Of a DNA stretch of 64,000 bases, positions 17,515-27,328 are shown one piece after another. This DNA is from CBDATB01 sp965199745 (GTDB lineage: Bacteria > Bacteroidota > Bacteroidia > Cytophagales > Flammeovirgaceae), in NCBI GenBank assembly GCA_965199745.1, contig CBDATB010000003.1:46985-110984 (forward strand). The letters run 5' to 3'. The position numbers and the translations under genes are program-made. Each line of letters begins with the position of its first letter. The first letter of the stretch is position 1. The notes beneath the pieces were generated by a model, which had not been told where the DNA came from, ran no database searches, and was given only the letters and a program-made list of their open reading frames with translations.

Positions 17515-18527
17515 TTAGCGAAAAAGTAGGTCAGAAAATTTTTTTTTATTTTTTATGAAATAATCCCAAGCAATACTACGAGGATATAGATCTTCGTTGC
17601 CCAGATATTTGTTGGTTCGATATTTTTTTTTACTGTCTAACAGATACTTATAAAACGAGAAATGCGCCCTGATGACTGCCCCAAAGAGCAAATGCTTACT
17701 TAAAAATAAAAATCTTACCGCCATCACTCCATCTAATAATAATCGCAAAAATATAATGTATGCTGCTTTTACAGGCGGCAAATTTTTCAGAAGCATGACT
17801 AAATTATTTCTGAAATTGTAAAAAGTTTTTTGGGGGTTGCTCCTATTGAGTGTGCCGCCACCTACATGATATATTTCACTACTCGCTTGATAAAAAATGC
17901 AGTAGCCGGCATTTTTCAAGCGCCAGCAAAGATCGATTTCTTCCATGTGTGCAAAAAAAAATCATCTAAACCGCCAAAATCATGATATAAAGAAGACTTG
18001 ATTGCCAGACAAGCACCTGTTGCCCAGAAAATTTCGCACGTGTCATTGTATTGTTCTACATCCTCCTCCAAACTATCAAAAATGCGTCCTCTGCAAAAAG
18101 GATAACCGAATGTGTCAATAAAACCTCCCGCAGCACCGGCATATTCAAATTTTTTTGGTTCGTGATAAGATTTTATTTTGGGTTGGCAAGCGGCTATTTT
18201 TTCTTCCGATTTTAATAATTCAATTAATGGATAGAGCCATCCCTTACTGACGGCTACATCAGAGTTGAGTAGTACGTAGAAATCCGCTTTTACAACTTTC
18301 AGTCCGGCATTATACCCACCAGCAAAACCTAAATTTTCTTGTAAGATAATGGTTCGAACACTGGGAAATTTTTCTGAAATTAGACTAACACTGTTGTCTG
18401 TCGATTGATTGTCAATGACCACAATGGCGGCATTATCACTGTACTGAATCACTTTGGGTAGAAATTTTTTTAAATACCCACCACCGTTATAATTTAAAAT
18501 GACAATAGCCACATTTTCAAGATTCAT
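17515..18527 (-). pseudogene. Family 2 glycosyltransferase with a frameshift in a poly-T tract
   Basis: The N-terminal part (18527 down to about 17962) is a GT-A glycosyltransferase: VAIVILNYNGGGYLKKFLP, VVIDNQSTDNS, NLGFAGGYNAGL and the LLNSDVAVSKGWL metal site. The frame then shifts and resumes with MEEIDLCWRLKNAGYCIF, YHVGGGTLNR and NFRNNLVMLLKNL. The break falls exactly in nine T of the coding strand (A9 at 17953-17961). Ten T would restore the family motif F-F-F-A-H-M-E-E-I-D-L-C-W. It is probably involved in surface polysaccharide synthesis. It may be a phase-variable gene caught in the OFF state, a recent mutation or a sequencing error. It ends upstream of ybaB by 21 bases. Confidence 0.88.
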
Positions 18528-18548
18528 TGTAGGATTGTTTTTTGTCGG

Positions 18549-18878
18549 TTATTCCGTAGCACCAAAGTTAAAACCGGGTATATTTGGCAGCATTCCTTGC
18601 GTAGATTTCTGTAACTCTTCCTTCGTTTTTATTTCTATTTCCTCCATTGCTTTGTTGACGGCGGCAATGATCAAATCGGTCAGAATATTTTTATCTTTTG
18701 TCTCAAAAACAGTATCGCTTATGTCAAGCTTTACAATTTGTTTGTTGCCGTTTACAGTAGCTTTCACCATTCCGCCGCCAGCTTCTCCCGTGACACTAAG
18801 ATGTAGTAAATTGTCTTGAGCCTCTTTTAACTTGCCTTGTACTTCTTTAATTTTTCCAAACATTTTCATCATATCCAT
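18549..18878 (-). CDS. ybaB: YbaB/EbfC nucleoid-associated protein
   Basis: Small DNA-binding protein forming a tweezer-like dimer. The 109 residues match the family: MFGKIKEVQGKLKEAQDNL, GGGMVKATVNGNKQIVKLDI and LTDLIIAAVNKAMEE. In many bacteria it sits in dnaX-recR operons; here it precedes the glycosyltransferase gene on the same strand with a 21-base gap. Length is normal. Confidence 0.92.
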   Translation of the reverse strand: MDMMKMFGKIKEVQGKLKEAQDNLLHLSVTGEAGGGMVKATVNGNKQIVKLDISDTVFETKDKNILTDLIIAAVNKAMEEIEIKTKEELQKSTQGMLPNIPGFNFGATE

Positions 18879-19174
18879 GAGTATTCAGTTTTTAATGAGT
18901 TGCTAAAGTTGTTTTTCCACTAGTTGCGTACTTTGCAAAAATAAGTTTTGTTTGACAAAACGAATATGATATTCAATGTTAAATCAGTCTTTGTAAAGTC
19001 ATACCTTGATCATGTTGATTAAAAAACTTCAAATTATTTGTTTATATCACTTTTCACTATTCTTTTTTATATGTATTCTTGCGCATTCAAACCCAAAGGT
19101 AGCACAATTTATGCGTAAATGTTGCTAAAATACATTGCAGACATAAAATTGATACAAAATGAGTAATAAAGTTG

Positions 19175-19349
19175 TATTAGTTTTAATTCTTCTAAAGGTG
19201 TTATACAGAATGAGCGTAACCGTTTAATTAACGAGTATTTAAAGGCAGATGAAACTAAGAGGAAAAATTTATATGAAAATGAGCATAGAACTTATATTTT
19301 AACTACTTATGATATGATAGATAAAAAGAAAATTACTACTTGGGATTAA
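19175..19349 (+). pseudogene. Unrecognised coding remnant without a start codon
   Basis: Within the 640-base gap between ybaB and the rhodanese gene, one frame from about 19175 to the TAA at 19347-19349 reads as a coherent charged peptide (SKGVIQNERNRLINEYL, KADETKRKNLYENEHRTY) but has no start. An ATG at 19159 in a different frame leads into it, which suggests a frameshifted remnant of a small gene. I recognise no family. The rest of the gap (18879-19174) shows nothing convincing. Confidence 0.3.
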
Positions 19350-19378
19350 TTAATAAAAGTTTTTAAACTGGCAAAGAA

Positions 19379-19486
19379 ATGAAAAAAAGAATATTTAGAG
19401 AAAGGTTAAATTTCAGTGAGGCTGAATTAATGTATGCTTCGGCTAATATAGGAGCGGTGGGGGTTAGTTTGCCTTTTTCTAATTAG
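19379..19486 (+). CDS. Possible 35-residue ORF
   Basis: A short ORF beginning MKKRIFRERLNFSEAELMYA and ending PFSN sits 33 bases before the rhodanese gene. It has plausible composition but no recognisable family, and it follows a decayed coding remnant. It could be the end of a decayed protein rather than a functional small gene. Confidence 0.25.
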   Translation: MKKRIFRERLNFSEAELMYASANIGAVGVSLPFSN

Positions 19487-19518
19487 TAAAGCCACAGAAC
19501 ATAAAATTTTTAACTACT

Positions 19519-19839
19519 ATGCAAGAATTTTTTGAAAATTTAAGTGCGCAGTCATTTGAAAAGAGAATCGCTGCCGATCGGCATGCCGTTGTCCTAGACG
19601 TAAGGACACCGTCAGAAGTACGGAAAGGGCATATTCCTAATGCCCTCAATATAGATATTAATGCACTGGATTTCGATGAAAAAACCGATAAACTAGATCC
19701 CGAGAAGTCGTATTATATCTATTGTCGTAGCGGAAAAAGAAGTGTACTTGCCTGCCTGAAAATGCATGATAAAGGTTTCGAAAAAATACATAATCTCAAT
19801 GGCGGCATACTTGCTTGGCGAGGAGACCTTATCACCTAA
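19519..19839 (+). CDS. Single-domain rhodanese-like protein
   Basis: 106 residues forming one rhodanese domain: AVVLDVRTPSEVRKGHIPNALNIDI and the active loop YIYCRSGKRS with the catalytic Cys, then LNGGILAWRG. It likely carries persulfide sulfur in the cytosol (no signal peptide). It lies 55 bases upstream of the prohibitin-like gene on the same strand. Confidence 0.9.
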   Translation: MQEFFENLSAQSFEKRIAADRHAVVLDVRTPSEVRKGHIPNALNIDINALDFDEKTDKLDPEKSYYIYCRSGKRSVLACLKMHDKGFEKIHNLNGGILAWRGDLIT

Positions 19840-19894
19840 AATGTAAATATTAATTATCAATTACGGTAATTTTTTTTATCAAAATACCCAAATT

Positions 19895-20773
19895 ATGCTC
19901 AAAAAACTCTCACTTATCAGCTCAGGTATCTTTCTCATTACACTAATCGTACTTGCATATATTACGTGTTACGAACGTATTGATGCGGGTTATGCCGGAA
20001 TCAGAGTGAACCTTTATGGCAATGATAAAGGCGTAGATGACGTGGCGGAAGTAGCTGGCGCAGTGTGGTATAATCCTATCACTACTCAAATTTTTGAAAC
20101 CCCACTATTTGTCCAAAATGCTGTGTTTACCAAAGATGTTACTGAAGGCAGTTATAGCAATGAAGAAGTTAGGGTAACTACCAATGATGGCTTGGTGGTA
20201 TCTATGGATGTTTCTATTAATTATCGGGTAGCTCAAAATAAAGCTGTCGATATTTTCAAGAAATACAGGAAGTCTTTGCAAGAGGTAACAAAAACTATCT
20301 TGAGAAATTATCTCAGAGATGCTTATAACCGCTCTGCAAACCATTTTACTGCCGAGGGTATTTACACGCAAAAAAATAAGTTTATAGAGAAAGCTGACAG
20401 TGCTTTTAAAGCAGATCTTTCAGAAGAAGGCTTTGTCGTTGAAAAAGTTGTGTTATTGAATGAACTCAGGCTGCCTGAAAAGATTAAAGCAGCTATCGAC
20501 AGAAAAATTGAGGCTAATCAAATTGCAGAACAGAAGAAAAACGAGTTGGAGCAGGCCAGAGCAGATGCTAACAAAAAAATAGAAACCGCCAGAGGGCTTG
20601 CCGAAGCATTGAGAATACAAGCCGATGCAGAAAGGTATGCCTATGAGCAAAAGCAAAAAGCACTTACCAAGTTGCTCATCCAGCAGCAGTTTATTGAAAA
20701 ATGGGACGGCAAGCTGCCGGTTTACGGCGAAGTACCTCAATTATTTAATGACATACACAAAACAATCAAGTAG
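19895..20773 (+). CDS. Prohibitin-like SPFH-domain membrane protein
   Basis: 292 residues. An N-terminal transmembrane helix (LISSGIFLITLIVLAYITC) is followed by the SPFH/prohibitin domain (DAGYAGIRVNLYGNDKG, VRVTTNDGLVVSMDVSINYRV) and a long Ala/Glu/Lys-rich coiled coil with repeated A-E-R-A-type patterns (residues about 205-255). Such proteins oligomerise on membranes as scaffolds or protease regulators. No partner gene such as a NfeD protein or FtsH is adjacent. Confidence 0.9.
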   Translation: MLKKLSLISSGIFLITLIVLAYITCYERIDAGYAGIRVNLYGNDKGVDDVAEVAGAVWYNPITTQIFETPLFVQNAVFTKDVTEGSYSNEEVRVTTNDGLVVSMDVSINYRVAQNKAVDIFKKYRKSLQEVTKTILRNYLRDAYNRSANHFTAEGIYTQKNKFIEKADSAFKADLSEEGFVVEKVVLLNELRLPEKIKAAIDRKIEANQIAEQKKNELEQARADANKKIETARGLAEALRIQADAERYAYEQKQKALTKLLIQQQFIEKWDGKLPVYGEVPQLFNDIHKTIK

Positions 20774-20901
20774 TTTATTTAACTACCTGCCAAAGGCCGA
20801 TCCTAATTCTGCCTCATAAAACCTTCATATCCATTGCCCATAGAGCTGGTTCTTCACGGGATAAATTGTTTTGTTTCAAATTTTTGTTGACTCATCAACA
20901 C

Positions 20902-22635
20902 CTAAAAATTCCAAGAATTTTGTGGGATATTCCACCTAACAGATAAAGAACTGAAGTTAGAAATAATATCATTGTTGTTCTCTTGGCTGTCGTACTTTCT
21001 GAAAGTGTGCTTAAAATCTATGAATAGATTATGTTTCAACTGATAAGAGGCAACGAAGTCAAGCAAATAGGTTTTTGCTCTTACGCCTTGACCAATACGG
21101 TTGTCGTAGTCTCTTTGCCGGCTTGTATTAGGTTTAAAAATATCTCCACCCCAGTTTTCATTGGGTGTATCTTCTCCTTTATCTAGGTAGAAAAATTTTA
21201 GCGTGGTATGCAGTCGGGGGATCGGTTGGTAGCGGATGACGGTTAATATTTCATAAAAATTTGCTCCTAAAGGATGAGCAAGTGCTTGATCATAATGCTG
21301 ATAATTAGTGAGTTCTTGATTGTTAAAATGCGTATATGTATAAGGTCTGACCACATTGCCTTCCAACTGTAAATCAAGGTTGGGAATGTTGAATATGTCA
21401 ATATATTTGACACCCAACTGTAGACCAAATTTGTTCCCCCACCAGCCGTTGTTTGAAAGTAGCTCGCCGATAATCATTTCGTCTATCATCCATTGTCCGT
21501 AAAACTGAATACCCGGTTTAACGTTCCACTTAAAATCCAAACCCAAAGATGCATTATCCGCATCACCGATATTTTGCTCGATTGCTCGATAAAAAATAAT
21601 CGGATTAAAATATTCAATATCTATGGCGATGCTATTAAGGCTGTCATGTCGGCTATAAATTATCGACTCAAATACTCCGAGCGAAAAATTTGGTGCTAAG
21701 TTCATACTTAAGTAATGAAGTGCTATTTGTTTTTTAGGGAAGGCACCGTTAGCAGCTTTTTGATTATCAGCTATCAAACTTCCATGAAGTATGGTGTAGT
21801 TTAATCTCCATACTTTCAGAGTAGACTTTAGGTATAAGTAATTATTAGAAAAATCTGATAATATGAGTGAGCGATAGCCATCGCCAATAAAATGCTTGCC
21901 ATGCCCAAACTCAACCAAAAAATATTTACCCACTTTAAAGTTGACATATCCTTGCGCAGCGAAAAAATCAACGCCATCACGATTGAAAGTTTTCCAAAAA
22001 CCTGCGCCTACTACTGTATTTCTTTTACTATTTTCTTCTTGTACATAAGCAGGAAAGCGTGCTTGGTTTTCGCCGATGAATAAGTAGAAACCCAATTTCT
22101 GGTCTATGTTTCCACGCACCTCTATCCCACGGGTATTCGTGAAAGTATGCGAAGAAAGCTCACTGTCTCTTCCACCAGAAAAATAAATAATAGGGTTTAT
22201 ATGAAAATCAAAGCCTCCCTGTCTAACATAGAAAAAGTCGTTCTTCTTATAGTAAAGCTTTTTCAATAGCGGTTTTTTGCTGTCTGCGTGATTTTCTTGC
22301 ATCCATTCCCAATTATCATTGTAAAAGTATTGTAGGTTAAAACGATCTGCTCTAGAATCAACACTATGGGCGTCTCTGACAATTCTATTGGTGAAAGGGA
22401 GTATATCTATTCTTCTGAAAGGCTTAATAGCAGTGAAAAGATTAGTTTGAAAATATTTCTGCTTGATCTCATATCGTTCTAACAAATGGTAATAATCTTT
22501 GTTAAGCGGTATGTTGGCACTTTGTGTTTTACCTTCTGATACGGTTAAAAGAAACAAATAGCTGAATAATAATAATTTGAGAGCAACGATGTGAAAACCG
22601 AATTTTTCTTTTGATATGTCAGGTATAAAAGTCAT
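20902..22635 (-). CDS. Wzi/RemB-like outer-membrane beta-barrel protein
   Basis: 577 residues. A hydrophobic N-terminal segment (FHIVALKLLLFSYLFLLTVS) fits a signal peptide. The rest alternates in amphipathic beta strands and contains FGHGKHFIGDGYRSLILSDFSNNYLYL, the signature of the capsule-assembly Wzi family as found in Bacteroidota, including the Flavobacterium gliding protein RemB. It probably resides in the outer membrane and handles surface polysaccharide or motility-adhesin functions. The neighbouring glycosyltransferase is consistent with surface sugars but is not in the same operon. Confidence 0.82.
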   Translation of the reverse strand: MTFIPDISKEKFGFHIVALKLLLFSYLFLLTVSEGKTQSANIPLNKDYYHLLERYEIKQKYFQTNLFTAIKPFRRIDILPFTNRIVRDAHSVDSRADRFNLQYFYNDNWEWMQENHADSKKPLLKKLYYKKNDFFYVRQGGFDFHINPIIYFSGGRDSELSSHTFTNTRGIEVRGNIDQKLGFYLFIGENQARFPAYVQEENSKRNTVVGAGFWKTFNRDGVDFFAAQGYVNFKVGKYFLVEFGHGKHFIGDGYRSLILSDFSNNYLYLKSTLKVWRLNYTILHGSLIADNQKAANGAFPKKQIALHYLSMNLAPNFSLGVFESIIYSRHDSLNSIAIDIEYFNPIIFYRAIEQNIGDADNASLGLDFKWNVKPGIQFYGQWMIDEMIIGELLSNNGWWGNKFGLQLGVKYIDIFNIPNLDLQLEGNVVRPYTYTHFNNQELTNYQHYDQALAHPLGANFYEILTVIRYQPIPRLHTTLKFFYLDKGEDTPNENWGGDIFKPNTSRQRDYDNRIGQGVRAKTYLLDFVASYQLKHNLFIDFKHTFRKYDSQENNNDIISNFSSLSVRWNIPQNSWNF

Positions 22636-22957
22636 TAATAAGAAGTACTAATTGATTTTAACCAAAAAATTACGCCGTGTTTTACAGTAACTTTTTTCGC
22701 TCATATGTGAATTTGGGTAGATACCGATGACCCAGCTCGTGTTCGTGCCGAAGCGACATTTTTTACTCATGACCGTTTGATTAGTTTTTACCTGAACCTG
22801 TCACTTAATATGTTTGCTTACGCAAATAGCAACTGATAAAATTATTTTAAATTGTGCTTGATTGTTGAATTTACTAAATTTATCTTTGGATAGCAGCTTG
22901 AAGTTTTGAAATTACAAGTATAGTGCTATTTCTCGTTTTAACTCCTAATTATCTAAA
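22636..22957 (+). promoter_or_regulatory. Intergenic region with promoter of the AddB-like gene
   Basis: TTG at 22858-22860, a 20-base spacer and TATCTTTG at 22881-22888 form a good Bacteroidota promoter driving the next gene, with a leader of about 60 bases. Earlier in the gap one frame is open from about 22711 to the stop at 22834-22836 (WVDTDDPARVRAEATFF) but lacks a start and resembles nothing I know. Confidence 0.5.
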
Positions 22958-25840
22958 GTGTTACCTTTCCTGAAAGAAGTTGCGCAGAAACTCTATGCTG
23001 AGTACAGCAAGAATATCGGCCGTGTATATGTGATCCTGCCCACGCGTCGTGCTTGTACCTACTTTAGAAAATACCTGCTCGAAACGGTTAAAGAGGCGGT
23101 GATTTGCCCCGAAATATTGTCGATGGATGATTTTATCAGAAAAATTAGCCGACTGCATGTCAGTGAAGACATTAGCTTACTTTTTACCCTATTCAGTTGT
23201 TTTAAGAAATATGATAAAGACAAAAAAAACAACCTTGACACTTTTGCGCCGCTCGGTACTACTATTCTAAAAGATTTTAACTTGATTGAACGGAACTTAC
23301 ATACTGCTAAAGTAGCCAAACTTTTCGAATCTTTACAAGAGGCTAAAGCCATCGAGCGTTGGGCTGAAGAATTACAAGAAGCAATTGATACCAAAAGATA
23401 TGATTCCATTCAGGAGTATTTTGCTTTTTGGGAAAATCTCACACAAACTTACAAAGATTTCAGGGAGCTTGTCTGTTCACAAAATAAAGTTTATACAGGT
23501 TTGGCTTATCGGGAAGTGTTTGACAAACTAGACATTTTAATAGAAAAAAATAATATCCAACATATTGCCTTTGCTGGCTTCAACCAACTCAATAAATTGG
23601 ACGAGCAAATGATAGAAAAGCTCTGGAAAGAGGGAAAAGCAAGTGTATTTTGGGATGTTGATACATATTATTTTTCTGATAAAAACCACGAAGCTGGTGA
23701 TTATATGCGCCACTACGCCCGATGGATGCCACCTGAGCAAATGGGCTTACAGCAGCATATTGCGACGAAACATAAAAAAATACATATCTATCATGTGAGC
23801 AATAAAATTTCGCAGGTAAAGCTTGCTGGCAATTTATTGCAAGAAGAGCTACGGGAGATTACTCACTTATATAAAAATATCGATGATTTTAGCAAAAACT
23901 ACATGCAAACAGCTATTTTGCTGCCCGAAGAAAACTTGCTTTTGCCCCTATTGTATTCCTTGCCTAATAAAATTACTTTTGCTGACAGCAGTAAAAATAA
24001 CTTTACCGATTGCCTGAATGTAACCATGGGTTTGGGTATTCAGTATACGCCCCTGTTTGAACTGCTGCAAGCCATTTTTCTATTTCAAGAAAATATTCGG
24101 AAAAATAAAACCGTTTATTATAAACACTTGCTCAAGCTGCTGAAACATCCTTATATCTGCCATATTTGTGCAAAACCCGTTGAGCAGATACAGGAAAACT
24201 TGCAAGCCGACAAAAATATTTATGTATCTATTGGTGCTTATTCAGAAAAATTTGCCGATAATCGTTTGCTCATCACACTGCTTAGCCAATGGGGAGAGAC
24301 CTACGAAAGTGCCATCTTATATATCGGACGTCTATTAGAAATACTGGAAAAAAATTTTCAGCAGAAAGATAATACACTAGAATGTGAGTTTTTATATGGT
24401 TTTTATACGGCTTTAAAGAAATTAGAAGGATCGCTTGCGGAAGAGAGAACCCAAATTTCGATGAAGACTTTCAAACTTTTTCTATTCGAAGCCATTCGCC
24501 ATATAAGTATTCCTTTTACGGGCGAGCCAATCAGTCCTTTTCAGGTAATGGGTATGCTTGAAAGCCGCGCACTAGATTTTAAAAAAATTATTATTCTTTC
24601 TTGTAATGAAGGTATTTTGCCCCAAGGTAAAAATATCGATTCTGTTATTCCTTTTGAAATTCGTCTTCAGCATGGCTTGCCCACTTATAAAGAACACGAT
24701 GCCGCCTACGCCTATACTTTCTACCGCTTGCTTCATCGCGCAGAAGAAATTACCCTAATGTTGCACACCGAACCATCTGCTACCTCACAAGGCTATGAAA
24801 AAAGTCGTTTTATTTTACAAGTAACCAGCGAACTCGCTAGGCTACCTAATATCGACTTACAGCAGTCGCACCTCGTGTTAGACTTGCCCACACCAACTGA
24901 TATATCGCCCAAAGTTTTCAAGAGTGAGGCGTTGATTGGACAAATAAAGGAAAAACTCTATATCGGCTTTAGCCCTACATCAATTAATATGTATATTAAA
25001 GACCCCTTAACATTTTTATACGCAAAAATCCTGAAGCTGAAAGAGCCTTTTGAAGTTGATGAAACCTTTGAACCGAGAACTTTTGGGGTAGTTATCCACG
25101 ACAGCCTCAAAAAATTATTCAAACCTTATACAGGAAAAAGACTGACTGCCGAACATGTTGATAATTTTCTAAATAAGAAAGAATATATTAAAGAAACCAT
25201 CGTGGCTGCAGTACGTGAGCGTTTTGGCAAAATAGAACTCAACAAAGGTAAGAACTACATTTTACTTAAAATAGCTGTTCAGCTGATTCGTACTTTTCTG
25301 CACAAACAGAAAGAAACGGCAGCGTTTTATCTGCTCGCAGTGGAAGATCTTCTTAGTCATACGCTGCAAGTACGGCTAGAAAACGGCAAAACCCTACCTT
25401 TCAGCATTTATGGGCGAAGCGACAGAATCGACCTCACCGGCAACCAAATACGAATGGTAGACTACAAAACCGGCACCTATGAAGACAAAGACCTCACCGC
25501 ACCCGGCTGGCAAACCCTGCTAACAGACCCGACCAAAGAAAAAATCATCCAGTTGGTATCTTATAAATACCTGCTACTGAAAGCCCTCAAAAACGGAAAA
25601 TTTGACCAGCAGCTGCCCAATGGCTTCGACTATTCACAATACCGGATAGTTTCAGGCTTTTATTTTTTTACTAAAATCTCCAATGATTTCATCGCCTATA
25701 AGCTTAAAGACGAGCCAAAAAATGAAGCTGATTTTATAGAATATGCAGAAAATATCTTCCGTATATTCGTGAATGATGTGCTCGATGATACCAAGCCTTT
25801 TACTCAAGAGCAAGCCTGTTTTAGGCAGTGGGTAGTGTGA
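22958..25840 (+). CDS. AddB-like PD-(D/E)XK exonuclease subunit
   Basis: 960 residues. The N-terminal region resembles an inactive helicase-like domain (VYVILPTRRACTYFRKYL), followed by a long alpha-rich central part with LESRALDFKKIIILSCNEG, and a C-terminal PD-(D/E)XK nuclease: YGRSDRIDLTGNQIRMVDYKTGTY holds the catalytic Asp and Lys. This matches the AddB-type partner of an AddA/RecB helicase in double-strand break repair. Two features are unusual: the start is GTG (22958), and the C-terminus (EQACFRQWVV) has a single Cys where AddB proteins often carry clustered Cys for an iron-sulfur site. No addA lies beside it in this window. Confidence 0.85.
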   Translation: MLPFLKEVAQKLYAEYSKNIGRVYVILPTRRACTYFRKYLLETVKEAVICPEILSMDDFIRKISRLHVSEDISLLFTLFSCFKKYDKDKKNNLDTFAPLGTTILKDFNLIERNLHTAKVAKLFESLQEAKAIERWAEELQEAIDTKRYDSIQEYFAFWENLTQTYKDFRELVCSQNKVYTGLAYREVFDKLDILIEKNNIQHIAFAGFNQLNKLDEQMIEKLWKEGKASVFWDVDTYYFSDKNHEAGDYMRHYARWMPPEQMGLQQHIATKHKKIHIYHVSNKISQVKLAGNLLQEELREITHLYKNIDDFSKNYMQTAILLPEENLLLPLLYSLPNKITFADSSKNNFTDCLNVTMGLGIQYTPLFELLQAIFLFQENIRKNKTVYYKHLLKLLKHPYICHICAKPVEQIQENLQADKNIYVSIGAYSEKFADNRLLITLLSQWGETYESAILYIGRLLEILEKNFQQKDNTLECEFLYGFYTALKKLEGSLAEERTQISMKTFKLFLFEAIRHISIPFTGEPISPFQVMGMLESRALDFKKIIILSCNEGILPQGKNIDSVIPFEIRLQHGLPTYKEHDAAYAYTFYRLLHRAEEITLMLHTEPSATSQGYEKSRFILQVTSELARLPNIDLQQSHLVLDLPTPTDISPKVFKSEALIGQIKEKLYIGFSPTSINMYIKDPLTFLYAKILKLKEPFEVDETFEPRTFGVVIHDSLKKLFKPYTGKRLTAEHVDNFLNKKEYIKETIVAAVRERFGKIELNKGKNYILLKIAVQLIRTFLHKQKETAAFYLLAVEDLLSHTLQVRLENGKTLPFSIYGRSDRIDLTGNQIRMVDYKTGTYEDKDLTAPGWQTLLTDPTKEKIIQLVSYKYLLLKALKNGKFDQQLPNGFDYSQYRIVSGFYFFTKISNDFIAYKLKDEPKNEADFIEYAENIFRIFVNDVLDDTKPFTQEQACFRQWVV

Positions 25841-25899
25841 ATTGTATGAAAAAGTGGTATATCAAATAATGAATAATATTTTTCTTCTTCAAGAACAAA

Positions 25900-26523
25900 C
25901 TAAGGAATATCCATAAACTTATGCGTCTGGAGAGAAATTTTCCAGTGGGGGTGCTGCTTCACATGGTCTATAATCAGGGGCATCATTTCTGCCTGACGAT
26001 TCCACTCGGGTTGAAGAAAAAGATGACATTTTCGGTGCATAGATCGGGCATATTTTTCTGCCCACAACAAGTCGCTGCGGTGGTAAATGATTACTTTCAA
26101 CTCATGTGCAAGCGCATAGAACATCTCTAAAGGAGGCTTAAATTTTTTAGGAGAAAGGCATATCCAATCCAGTGATCCCAGCGGCGGGTAAGCACCCGAT
26201 GTTTCGAGGTGATTTCTGAAACCTTCCCGGTGCAGTGCCTTAGTCAATGTAGTTAAATCGTACATGAGAGGTTCGCCACCAGTAATAATTACTTTTTTCG
26301 AAGCAAACAGCTTTGCGTCAGATACAATTTTTTCAACTGCCAGTCTAGGATAGACATCTGCCGACCACGATTCTTTCACATCACACCATACACAACCCAC
26401 CTCACAACCTGCCAGTCGGATAAAATAAGCTGCCTGACCCTGAAAGTATCCTTCACCCTGAATGCTATAAAAAGCTTCCATTACCGGGAGCTGCTCTACA
26501 GATGTTATACTAGTCAAACTCAT
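25900..26523 (-). CDS. queE: 7-carboxy-7-deazaguanine synthase
   Basis: Radical SAM enzyme of queuosine/deazapurine synthesis, converting carboxy-tetrahydropterin to CDG. The substrate-entry motif AFYSIQGEGYFQGQAAYFIRL and the cluster motif CEVGCVWC (C-x3-C-x2-C) are clear, as are IITGGEPLMY and HLETSGAYP. I start at ATG 26523 (MSLTSITSVEQLPVMEAF). A start at 26547 is possible but overlaps proC more. The gene begins 14 bases inside the end of proC on the same strand, so the two are likely co-transcribed. No other que genes are nearby. Confidence 0.93.
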   Translation of the reverse strand: MSLTSITSVEQLPVMEAFYSIQGEGYFQGQAAYFIRLAGCEVGCVWCDVKESWSADVYPRLAVEKIVSDAKLFASKKVIITGGEPLMYDLTTLTKALHREGFRNHLETSGAYPPLGSLDWICLSPKKFKPPLEMFYALAHELKVIIYHRSDLLWAEKYARSMHRKCHLFLQPEWNRQAEMMPLIIDHVKQHPHWKISLQTHKFMDIP

Positions 26524-27328
26524 TGGCGATTTCGGCAATTTTCTCATAAGATGTACTAATACCTTTAATCAAAGAAGAGCTAAAGCCATGATGCTCCATT
26601 TGATTTAGTCCAGCAATAGTACAACCCTGAGGCGTGGTTACTTTATCTATTTCAAACTCCGGGTGTGTACCTTTCTCTAATAATAGAGAGGCAGCCCCTT
26701 TGACTGTTTGTGCAGCAATAATCTGGGCAATATCGGCATTAAAGCCAATTTCTATTCCTCCCTGTGATTGCGCCCGAATAAAGCGCATGGCATAGGCAAT
26801 ACCACAAGCACCTAAAACAGTTGCTGCTGCCATCAAGTTTTCTTCTATCACTACGGTCTTACCCAGCAAATCAAAGATAGCTTTAATATGTGCTACTTGC
26901 TCATCGTTGGCATTCTTGGTAGTAATACAGGTCATTGATTCTTTAATAGCAATAGCCGTATTGGGCATAGCTCTTAATAGCGCGATTTTGTTCCCTATTA
27001 TTTTCTGTATATCCTCAAGGCTTACACCCGTTACTACCGAGACCAAGATTTGATTATCAACATCAAGGCTTGTTTTTATTTGCGTGAGTACCTCTTTTAT
27101 CTGGTAAGGCTTAATTGCCAGAATAATAATGTGTGCCCTTTTAACTGCTTTTTGATTATCGGCTGTAATCTGTACGCCTTTATCAGCCAAATGGCTAATT
27201 TTATGGATATTTCTTCTGGTAACAGTAATATTTTTTGCATCTATGAGGCGACTTTCCAATAGACCTTCGGCAATAGCAACACCTAAGTTTCCTCCGCCAA
27301 TGATGTTGAGGTTTTTATTTTTTATCAT
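26510..27328 (-). CDS. proC: Pyrroline-5-carboxylate reductase
   Basis: Last step of proline synthesis, NAD(P)H-dependent. The 272-residue protein begins with a Rossmann motif (NIIGGGNLGVAIAEGLL) and has ILAIKPYQIKEVL, ALLRAMPNTAIAIKE and the C-terminal signature KVTTPQGCTIAGLNQMEHHG. Length is normal. Its 3' end overlaps queE by 14 bases. Confidence 0.95.
   Translation of the reverse strand: MIKNKNLNIIGGGNLGVAIAEGLLESRLIDAKNITVTRRNIHKISHLADKGVQITADNQKAVKRAHIIILAIKPYQIKEVLTQIKTSLDVDNQILVSVVTGVSLEDIQKIIGNKIALLRAMPNTAIAIKESMTCITTKNANDEQVAHIKAIFDLLGKTVVIEENLMAAATVLGACGIAYAMRFIRAQSQGGIEIGFNADIAQIIAAQTVKGAASLLLEKGTHPEFEIDKVTTPQGCTIAGLNQMEHHGFSSSLIKGISTSYEKIAEIANEFD

Noticed and set aside
22711..22836. 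Open frame in the gap before the AddB-like gene
   Set aside because: No start codon in frame and no recognised homology; the region is better explained as a promoter region.
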